A stretch of 64,000 nt of DNA from an uncultured Pseudomonadales bacterium. GTDB taxonomy: Bacteria > Pseudomonadota > Gammaproteobacteria > Pseudomonadales > Pseudohongiellaceae. The stretch covers positions 784,881 to 848,880 of the forward strand of contig CAMYOK010000002.1 in NCBI GenBank assembly GCA_947259995.1, read 5' to 3'. Position 1 is the stretch's first letter, and each line of letters starts with the position of its first letter. Below are positions 58,202 to 64,000 of this stretch, in pieces. The notes below the pieces were generated by a model, which worked only from the letters and a program-made list of their open reading frames with translations, did no database searches and had not been told where the DNA came from. The translations under genes and the position numbers were made by a program.

Positions 58202-59266
58202 ATGCCTTCATCGAGCTTTGCACAGCGAGTCTTAGACTGGCACGCTCATAGTGGGCGCCACCATTTGCCTTGGCAACAAGAGCGGACACCTTACCGAGTA
58301 TGGGTGTCCGAGATCATGCTGCAGCAAACGCAAGTCTCGACCGTTATCCCCTATTTCGAAACCTTCATGCAGCGCTACCCCCGCATCGCCGCGCTCGCCA
58401 AAGCGCCTATCGATGATGTTTTGCACCTGTGGACTGGCCTTGGCTATTATGCGCGCGCAAGAAACTTGCACCGCTGTGCGCAAATCGTTCACCAAGACCT
58501 GCACGATCAGTTTCCCGATAGTGTTGATGCCCTAGTCGCCTTGCCGGGGATCGGCCGATCAACCGCTGGCGCCATCCTTGCTCTTGGCAGTAATATTCGC
58601 GCACCGATTCTCGATGGCAACGTCAAACGTGTCCTGTGCCGCTATCACGCCATCGAAGGTTGGCCGGACGCAACCGCGACACAGAAGCAATTATGGCCAC
58701 TAGCCGAGGCCTCCACGCCCAAGACCGAATTTGCTGCCTACACACAAGCGATGATGGATATCGGGGCAACTCTTTGCACTCGCGCCAAACCAGCTTGCAC
58801 TAGCTGCCCCCTAAAGCGCGGCTGCAAAGCATTCAAACAAGACCGAGTTGCCGAGCTCCCGCATCGCAAACCCAAAAAGACACTGCCTAGGCGCAGCACC
58901 TTCATGCTGATGTGCCTAAACCCTAGCCAGGAGGTATTGCTTGAGCAGCGCCCTGCTAGCGGGATCTGGGGCGGGTTGTGGAGCTTTAGGGAGTTCGACA
59001 CGCTTGAGGCATTGCAGGCACACTCAGCACAGCACCATAAGGGCGCCAAGATCGAAGCCTGGCCAGTGCTCAAACACACTTTCAGCCACTACCATCTAGA
59101 CATCACACCAGTGCTAGCGCGACTGAAGACTCTTGAGAATGCCATCATGGAGCCCTCCGCTAGGCTCTGGTACCCTTTAACCCTAGACAAGCAAAGCAGT
59201 GCTAAAAACGTCGGCCTTGCCGCCCCTGTAAAGGCTCTGTTATTGCAGCTTGAAGCGACGCTATAA
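58202..59266 (+). CDS. mutY: MutY, adenine DNA glycosylase
   Basis: The 354-residue enzyme removes adenine mispaired with 8-oxoguanine. EIMLQQTQVSTV carries the catalytic Glu, LPGIGRSTAGAI the helix-hairpin-helix, and ILDGNVKRVLCR the catalytic Asp. A [4Fe-4S] cluster is ligated by C-x6-C-x2-C-x5-C at about 199-215. A C-terminal Nudix-like domain recognises 8-oxoG. It is probably co-transcribed with the AsmA gene and yggX. Confidence 0.96.
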   Translation: MPSSSFAQRVLDWHAHSGRHHLPWQQERTPYRVWVSEIMLQQTQVSTVIPYFETFMQRYPRIAALAKAPIDDVLHLWTGLGYYARARNLHRCAQIVHQDLHDQFPDSVDALVALPGIGRSTAGAILALGSNIRAPILDGNVKRVLCRYHAIEGWPDATATQKQLWPLAEASTPKTEFAAYTQAMMDIGATLCTRAKPACTSCPLKRGCKAFKQDRVAELPHRKPKKTLPRRSTFMLMCLNPSQEVLLEQRPASGIWGGLWSFREFDTLEALQAHSAQHHKGAKIEAWPVLKHTFSHYHLDITPVLARLKTLENAIMEPSARLWYPLTLDKQSSAKNVGLAAPVKALLLQLEATL

Positions 59267-59299
59267 GCTAAGCGGCGCACCACACAACAAGGAAACACC

Positions 59300-59569
59300 A
59301 TGTCTCGCACAGTTTTTTGCCGCAAATATCAAGAAGAGCTTCCTGGCCTTGCCTCACCGCCCTATCCTGGCGCCAAAGGCAAAGATATCTTCGACAATGT
59401 CTCCCTGAAAGCCTGGCAGGAATGGCAACAACAACAGACCATGCTAATCAACGAAAAGCAGTTGAGCATGATGGATGCAGAGCACCGCCGCTACCTACAA
59501 GCAGAAATGGAGAAGTTCTTCGCCAACGAAGATCACGACAAAGCAGAAGGATTTGTGCCACAAGAGTGA
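59300..59569 (+). CDS. yggX: YggX-like Fe(II)-trafficking / oxidative damage protection protein
   Basis: The 89-residue protein begins [17 protein letters not shown] with the conserved Cys7 and ends in an acidic helix with [18 protein letters not shown]. Members protect Fe-S proteins from oxidation and usually follow mutY, as here. AAGGAAA precedes the ATG. Confidence 0.95.
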   Translation: MSRTVFCRKYQEELPGLASPPYPGAKGKDIFDNVSLKAWQEWQQQQTMLINEKQLSMMDAEHRRYLQAEMEKFFANEDHDKAEGFVPQE

Positions 59570-59668
59570 GTTTTCGCTCTTGACTCAATGCCCCGCAGCG
59601 GGTTTAATACGCGCCTTGTCGAAAAGTCGACAATGAAAGACGGTCAACGCAAGCAGCAACAAAGATAT

Positions 59669-59811
59669 GCCCAGTAGCTCAGTTGGGTGAAAGCAAGCGG
59701 TTTCGAAGCATCGCTTCGAGCGCAGCCAGAACGACAACGATCTATGATCGTTGGCTGGAATGAGCAGAGGAGCAAAGCAACGCTTTGCCTTCTTGCAGGA
59801 CGCAGGACGCT
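59669..59811 (+). repeat. Broken 5' tRNA-like piece followed by a hairpin-rich insert
   Basis: Bases 59669-59694 copy the first 25 or so bases of the tRNA-Phe gene (GCCCAG, then TAGCTCAGTTGGG) with one missing acceptor base and a changed D-loop. A 16-bp direct repeat, ACAAAGATATGCCCAG, occurs at 59659-59674 and again at 59812-59827, entering the intact tRNA. Between them are hairpins at 59703-59719 (stem TCGAAGC), 59736-59752 (stem AACGATC, nested in a CAGCC/GGCTG stem) and 59772-59788 (stem GCAAAGC). The piece cannot fold as a tRNA. Confidence 0.75.
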
Positions 59812-59821
59812 ACAAAGATAT

Positions 59822-59897
59822 GCCCAGATAGCTCAGTCGGTAGAGCAGAGGATTGAAAATCCTCGTGTCGGTGGTTCGATTCCGCCTCTGGGCACCA
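59822..59897 (+). tRNA. tRNA-Phe (anticodon GAA)
   Basis: The gene is 76 bases with CCA encoded. Acceptor stem GCCCAGA/TCTGGGC, D-arm GCTC...GAGC, anticodon stem-loop AGGATTGAAAATCCT and T-arm with GGTTCGATTCC all pair. The GAA anticodon reads Phe codons. In related bacteria this gene also follows yggX. Confidence 0.97.
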
Positions 59898-59902
59898 TAT
59901 TT

Positions 59903-59929
59903 AAAAGCCTCGCAATAGCGGGGCTTTTT
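59903..59929 (+). terminator. Rho-independent terminator of tRNA-Phe
   Basis: An AAAAGCCTCGC / GCGGGGCTTTT stem (one T-G pair) with AATA loop ends in a T run. It starts 5 bases after the tRNA. Confidence 0.88.
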
Positions 59930-59940
59930 GCATTTGGTGA

Positions 59941-60069
59941 TTAGAGGCGGATTAGAGCCGCCGATGTGGTTCGACTGATTGCAACGCAATCTGCAACGAG
60001 CGCACAGCGCGAAGCCCGCAGGGAACAAACAGCCTCAAGGCTGTTTGGATTAATCCGCCTCTGGACCCA
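59941..60069 (+). repeat. Split 3' tRNA-like piece with hairpin-rich insert
   Basis: GTGGTTCGA (59966-59974) copies the tRNA-Phe T-arm, and TCCGCCTCTGGACCCA (from about 60054) copies its 3' end, but 75 or so bases separate them. The insert holds hairpins at 59977-59991 (GATTGC, AAC loop) and 60027-60046 (AAACAGCCT stem). A further stem GGCGG/CCGCC lies just before the T-arm copy. The rest of the gap to the porin (60070-60320) shows nothing clear. It could be a remnant of an attachment site or of a tandem tRNA copy. Confidence 0.65.
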
Positions 60070-60320
60070 ATTTCTCCAAAGCCCCATTCCGCTTATTCAA
60101 ATCACTGTTAATCATCCCAGAGCCACGTGCTTAGACTCACTCGCGAATCAAGCTTTTCCATAGACTCTGCTACATGCGCCTCTATTCTAATAGGCCTAAA
60201 GCTAAACCATCGCTAAACTCTTATACTCAGAAATTCCTTACACTGTAGATAGCTCGAACCCAAGTTGAGCAAACCCTTATATTGCATATTTATTAACAAA
60301 ATATGTCGGTACCGTCATAT

Positions 60321-60338
60321 ATGTCATCAATCTGTAAT
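60321..60338 (+). promoter_or_regulatory. Pho-box-like site before the porin gene
   Basis: ATGTCAT-CAAT-CTGTAAT gives two near-consensus PhoB half-sites with the required 11-base period. A weak -10 (TAGAGT, 60349-60354) stands 10 bases downstream, the usual Pho geometry. Two further GTC-containing repeats lie just upstream. The site suggests induction by phosphate limitation. Confidence 0.55.
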
Positions 60339-60462
60339 ATTTGAACGATAGAGTAGCGCCCGTTATTGGCGGTTCAAGCGAGCCACCAACAGAATTGTTC
60401 AGGCAAATAGGGATCGTGCCGAGTACACAGAATAGAAACCTCTATAGGAGTTAAGAAACGCT

Positions 60463-61800
60463 ATGAGAAATCATCGAGCTACACTATTAGGCCCGCTATT
60501 TGCCACGGCCACACTGGCTTTGTCGATCTCCTCCGCAGAGGCGGCAGAGAAAGAACTTTTGGACATCCTGCTAGGCAACGGTGCGATCACTCAGGAACAA
60601 TACGATGACCTGCTGCTAAAAGAGACGTTGGAAGAGGCTGATGTCGCTAAAATCAGCTTCGCCGAAGGGAGTGGTCTAAAGGTTAGCTCCGGTGATGGGC
60701 GCTATGAAGTGGAAATCGGTGGACGTCTCCATCTGGACTATACTGACCATAGCTACGACTCTAGAATGGGGGCAAGACCCGTTAGCGGCACTCAAGTGCG
60801 CCGCGCTCGTATAGAGATAAACGGAACGCTCGATCAGAATTGGTTCTATGCCTCAGAATTTGACTATGCAAAAAACAAGGTCGCGATAAAAGATATGGTA
60901 CTTGGCTTTGAGTCCAATAGCGGCGCTAAGTACATCGTTGGGCATCAGAAACAACCATATAGCCTAGCATTGGAGATGAGTTCGAACGAGATGCCCTTTG
61001 TAGAAAGGAGCGTGGACAACGCTCTAGTGGGGGCACTTACAGATCGCGCTATTGGCGCAAGATACGAAAACAGTGGCAATAATTGGTTCTTCGCCGGTGG
61101 CGTCTTCGGTGACACACTTAAAGAAGGAACGACAACGGGCGACGAAGGCTGGGGCCCATCTAGCCGTTTTGTATATTCGCCAATTGTCGACGATCACATG
61201 GTTCTTCATTTTGGTATTCGTGCCGCGTATCGCGAAGTAGACCTAGCGACACCCACGTTGAGCATTAGCGATAAAACTACTGATTTCTCAGACCTCAATA
61301 TCGTTAACACAGGCGCATTAGCCGATGCCGAATCGACGACGTTGTTCGGGCCGGAGATCGCCGCCTCGTTTGGCCCGCTATTTTTTACGGCCGAACATTC
61401 AAGCGCTAAGATTGCGCGCAAAGCAGGAACTACTCTGAATTTTTCGAGCTGGCATGCAGCCGCTTCATGGAATATTACCGGAGAGAGCCGCGCATCTAGT
61501 TACAGAATGAATGCTGGGGAGTTCAAGGGCATCAATCCTCTAAGAGACTTCAATCCAAGCGAAGGAGCTTGGGGCGCGTGGGAGCTTTCGGCGCGTTATG
61601 CCGAGATTGACCTGAACGATGACAATTTAGTCGGAGGGGAGGAACATGCAGTCTCTTTTGGCTTGAACTGGATCCCTTCTCGTAACCTACGCTTCATGGC
61701 GGACTGGACACGAATCCTGGACACCGATGAATCAAACACTGTGCGCATGTATGCGCCTGATATGAACGTCTTCACGCTGCGAACCCAGTGGAACTACTAG
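60463..61800 (+). CDS. Phosphate-selective-type porin (OprO/OprP family)
   Basis: The 445-residue outer-membrane protein has a signal peptide (1-27, ending AEA). A short helical N-terminal segment (LLDILLGNGAITQEQYDDLL) is typical of the family, then a 16-strand-type barrel begins near VEIGGRLHLDY, with VRRARIEINGTLDQNW and SEFDYA motifs. The C-terminus ends in an aromatic pattern (TLRTQWNY) recognised by BAM. Family members carry phosphate, pyrophosphate or other anions; specificity is not readable here, but the Pho-box-like site supports phosphate. Confidence 0.85.
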   Translation: MRNHRATLLGPLFATATLALSISSAEAAEKELLDILLGNGAITQEQYDDLLLKETLEEADVAKISFAEGSGLKVSSGDGRYEVEIGGRLHLDYTDHSYDSRMGARPVSGTQVRRARIEINGTLDQNWFYASEFDYAKNKVAIKDMVLGFESNSGAKYIVGHQKQPYSLALEMSSNEMPFVERSVDNALVGALTDRAIGARYENSGNNWFFAGGVFGDTLKEGTTTGDEGWGPSSRFVYSPIVDDHMVLHFGIRAAYREVDLATPTLSISDKTTDFSDLNIVNTGALADAESTTLFGPEIAASFGPLFFTAEHSSAKIARKAGTTLNFSSWHAAASWNITGESRASSYRMNAGEFKGINPLRDFNPSEGAWGAWELSARYAEIDLNDDNLVGGEEHAVSFGLNWIPSRNLRFMADWTRILDTDESNTVRMYAPDMNVFTLRTQWNY

Positions 61801-61806
61801 ACTAAT

Positions 61807-61894
61807 AAATCAAGGGGTCAGATCACTTGATTTCCACACAGTTGTTCACGCAACTCTCTGCACTCAAGAATCAAGTGATCTGACCCCTTGATTT
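61807..61894. repeat. Perfect 26-bp inverted repeat between convergent genes (REP/MITE-like or terminator)
   Basis: Arms 61807-61832 and 61869-61894 are exact reverse complements, each with the core GGGGTCAGATCACTTGA, and a 36-base spacer separates them. They sit between the porin stop and the stop of the response regulator. Cores starting AAGGGGTCAG recall short palindromes linked to REP-associated transposases; that link is my inference. A transcript would form a very strong hairpin and might end both genes. Confidence 0.85.
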
Positions 61895-62580
61895 TAGGCT
61901 TCGTCGGCGGGGAGTGGGTGAAATCTATAGCCTGCGCCGTATACGGATTGGATGACTTCTTGATCGCCAAACAGTGCTTTTAGTTTGGCTCGTAGTTTTT
62001 TGACGTGGCCATCAACCGTGCGGTCGTGCACGATGCGATTGTCCTGGTAGAGGCACTCCATCAATTGGACACGAGAGTAGATTCTTCTAGGGTGTCGCAC
62101 TAAGGTTTTCATAAGCTGAAATTCGATACTCGTGAGCATCACTGTGTCTTTGCCTTTACTCACTTGCAAGCAGCTCTCATCGAGCTGCACATCATTGATA
62201 TCGGCCTCGCGCGAATTAATCTCGCCTCTACGCAGTGCCGCTTTGACTCTGGCAACCACTTCCCTAGGGCTCAGTGGTTTACACATATAATCGTCTGCCC
62301 CTAACTCCAAACCTAGAATACGATCTTGTTCTGCCACTTTAGCGGTAATCATGATGATCGGCATCGTATGTTTACGCTGCCTTAGTTCAAGACAAAGCTT
62401 CTCCCCAACAGTGCCAGGTAGCATTAAATCGAGGAGAATTAGTTCGGGAGAATTCTCATCCATCCACGGCAACACGTCATCGCCATTATGCAGCACCGTA
62501 GTACTATAGCCTGCCAATTGCAGATAATCAGCCAACAGCTTGGCAACACGAGGTTCGTCTTCAACAATCAGTATACTCAT
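61894..62580 (-). CDS. OmpR-family response regulator (BaeR-like)
   Basis: The 228-residue protein has a receiver domain with EDE near the start, phosphoacceptor Asp in LILLDLMLPG, Thr in MITAK and Lys in CKPLSPRE. A winged-helix DNA-binding domain follows, with NRIVHDRTVDGHVKKLRAKL and the final VYGAGYRF. The RIVHDRTVDGH segment is close to BaeR. It is encoded 1 base after the kinase gene, so the two form a two-component operon. Signal and targets are unknown. Confidence 0.9.
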   Translation of the reverse strand: MSILIVEDEPRVAKLLADYLQLAGYSTTVLHNGDDVLPWMDENSPELILLDLMLPGTVGEKLCLELRQRKHTMPIIMITAKVAEQDRILGLELGADDYMCKPLSPREVVARVKAALRRGEINSREADINDVQLDESCLQVSKGKDTVMLTSIEFQLMKTLVRHPRRIYSRVQLMECLYQDNRIVHDRTVDGHVKKLRAKLKALFGDQEVIQSVYGAGYRFHPLPADEA

Positions 62581-62581
62581 A

Positions 62582-64000
62582 TCAACTTTTCACTCGCGGG
62601 AAGATTAAGATAATAGCGATACCGCCCAAAGAAGCATGTTCAGCGCGAATGCTTGCTTGATGTGATTCTGCAATATTTTTACAGATCGCCAGCCCCAAGC
62701 CAGCCCCGCCGGTAGTTCGATTCCTAGATTTTTCACCACGATAGAAGCGGTCGAACAAACGATTCAACTGCTCAGGGGGCACACCAGGTGCCGAATCCTC
62801 GATCACGACCCCAACGGAGTCTGGAGTACTCATAGTATGGATTTGAATCACACCACCAGAGTTGGTGTATTTAATAGAGTTCTGTATCAAATTTGAGAAC
62901 AGCTGCAGCAATCTCTGACCGTCACCAAAAATTGTCGCTTGCTCGGCGGCACTAGCATCGAACTGTAATGTCAGGTTGTGCGCCTTGCACTGATCTTGAA
63001 ACCTCGCAACACTTTCTTCCACAATCTGACTGATTAATAGATTATCCTTCTCGTATGCTAGGCCACCAAGATCGGACATCGACAGCTCGAAAAGATCGTT
63101 AACTAATCGATTTAATTGCTCAACCTCGTTACAAAGCATACTGACATGCTCGGCGTCGGCGTTGCGCACGCCATCTTGCACCGCTTCTAATTCGCCCTTT
63201 AAAATTCCTAAAGGTGTTCTCAGCTCGTGTGAAATATTCGACACCCACATTTGTTGCGAGTTCTTGTTTTTCTGCAATACCTCAGCTAGGTAGTTAAAAT
63301 TTGTTGCCAATTGCGCTAACTCGTCCTTTCCCGTTGACTCCAGTCGCGTCGAGAAATCGCCACGACTCAATCGATTAGCAGCCAAATTGATTGCGTCAAT
63401 ACGCTTGGTAAAATATCTCGTTAATGGCAGGCCCAACAATAACAATACAGTAATCGAAGTGATGACCAGAATGATAAAAATACGAGTTTGCACCGTCATG
63501 AATTGAGCGCGACTGACGAGGTCACTAACATAGCTGCCATTACTCTCTTGCAAAGGCGCTGCTCCAAATTGCGGCGGGGTTAGCATCGAAGGAAACCCGT
63601 TGACTTGCTCTGCCGTTAGCAATTGCAGTAAGCCAATCTCAACGCCATCGTGCTGCAACACCTGAAGATGTGAGACTTCCAACTGCTCAGCTGAGCCTGC
63701 AATGAGATTGCCACCCACATCAAGAAGAACTAAGCGTTCCTGTAGGCTTGGAGGTCGCCCACCACGCTCGCGCGGTGGCCGTGGCGCCCCGTCCAAAGCA
63801 TTTAGTTCTTCTAAATTACGGGTGATATCACGATCTTCCGGCCTTTGACCACCGGGCCTGCGTGGCAACAGCCCGACCTCCGCAAACACTTCCCCCTCTA
63901 TGAACCAGCGCTCTAAATCTCCCTCTAGGAAACTCCAACCCTGCACTTCATTTTCCCCATACTCTTGCTCAAGACGCTCCGCAACTTGCGTGAGCACTCT
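62582..64000 (-). CDS. Sensor histidine kinase (BaeS-like), 5' end outside the window
   Basis: The frame is open to the window edge; a GTG at 63997 is probably internal because the first membrane helix is missing. The visible part (about 471 residues) has a periplasmic sensor region with a Pro/Arg/Gly-rich stretch, a membrane helix at about 170-192, HAMP (to about 250), and the H-box SNISHELRTPLGIL. The N-box (LIQNSIKYT), G1 (EDSAPGVP), F (FDRFYRGEKS) and G2 (GAGLGLAICKN) motifs follow. It should phosphorylate the adjacent regulator. Confidence 0.9.
   Translation of the reverse strand, partial: RVLTQVAERLEQEYGENEVQGWSFLEGDLERWFIEGEVFAEVGLLPRRPGGQRPEDRDITRNLEELNALDGAPRPPRERGGRPPSLQERLVLLDVGGNLIAGSAEQLEVSHLQVLQHDGVEIGLLQLLTAEQVNGFPSMLTPPQFGAAPLQESNGSYVSDLVSRAQFMTVQTRIFIILVITSITVLLLLGLPLTRYFTKRIDAINLAANRLSRGDFSTRLESTGKDELAQLATNFNYLAEVLQKNKNSQQMWVSNISHELRTPLGILKGELEAVQDGVRNADAEHVSMLCNEVEQLNRLVNDLFELSMSDLGGLAYEKDNLLISQIVEESVARFQDQCKAHNLTLQFDASAAEQATIFGDGQRLLQLFSNLIQNSIKYTNSGGVIQIHTMSTPDSVGVVIEDSAPGVPPEQLNRLFDRFYRGEKSRNRTTGGAGLGLAICKNIAESHQASIRAEHASLGGIAIILIFPRVKS

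Noticed and set aside
59687..59944. 85-codon frame across the hairpin insert and tRNA-Phe
   Set aside because: It reads through a tRNA gene and its terminator, so it is not coding.
59659..60069. CRISPR-like array in the hairpin-rich region
   Set aside because: The hairpins differ in sequence and spacing; there is no regular repeat-spacer pattern and no cas gene.
60049..60069. Functional second tRNA
   Set aside because: Only a T-arm piece and a 3' end separated by an insert are present; no anticodon arm exists.

Overview
The window is a chromosomal segment of a gammaproteobacterium, most likely a marine member of the Pseudomonadales/Cellvibrionales group. This rests on gene order: ubiE-ubiJ-ubiB-hisI-hisE-tatABC, glnA-glnL-glnG near typA and thiI, gpmI-envC-ctpA-(yibQ-like)-hisFAHB, and asmA-like-mutY-yggX-tRNA-Phe are all arrangements known from that group. 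The species cannot be named from the sequence alone. Genes are densely packed, mostly on ATG with several GTG or TTG starts, and no clear frameshifts were seen.

Layout. 1-7463 (+): end of ubiE, ubiJ, a three-gene bufferin-type cassette (cysteine-rich precursor, MNIO/DUF692 enzyme, DUF2063 partner), then ubiB, hisI, hisE and tatABC. 7468-10848 (-): dtd, proline iminopeptidase and typA. 11183-15558 (+): an RND efflux adaptor and pump. 15555-17018 (-): thiI. 17056-21639 (+): the nitrogen regulon core glnA-glnL-glnG, with two NtrC enhancer-like sites and a sigma-54 promoter before glnA and a third NtrC site before glnL. 21687-45776 (-): a complete-looking MSHA type IV pilus locus of about 24 kb, mshI to mshQ. 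It ends in a very large mshQ (3217 codons), and a small opposite-strand gene sits between mshP and mshQ. 46102-59569: trmL, secB, a rhodanese protein, gpmI, envC, ctpA, a divergent polysaccharide deacetylase, hisF/A/H/B, an AsmA-family gene, mutY and yggX. 59570-60462: tRNA-Phe flanked on both sides by broken tRNA pieces and hairpin-rich sequence. 60463-64000: a phosphate-type porin behind a Pho-box-like site, a perfect 26-bp inverted repeat, and a BaeSR-like two-component system truncated by the window end.

How the genes work together. UbiE, UbiJ and UbiB serve ubiquinone synthesis. HisI/HisE here and HisF/A/H/B about 48 kb away serve histidine synthesis. TatABC and SecB serve protein export. 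GlnA/NtrB/NtrC form the nitrogen assimilation loop, and the operator layout matches the E. coli glnA logic. The msh genes supply inner-membrane assembly proteins, a c-di-GMP-type extension ATPase, a secretin, one major and several minor pilins, and a giant surface protein.

The most unusual items are: (1) the bufferin cassette inside the ubiJ-ubiB junction, whose precursor carries an internal duplication of its C-terminal Cys module; (2) the mosaic 3217-residue MshQ; and (3) the tRNA-Phe neighbourhood, where tRNA halves are attached to hairpin-rich inserts.
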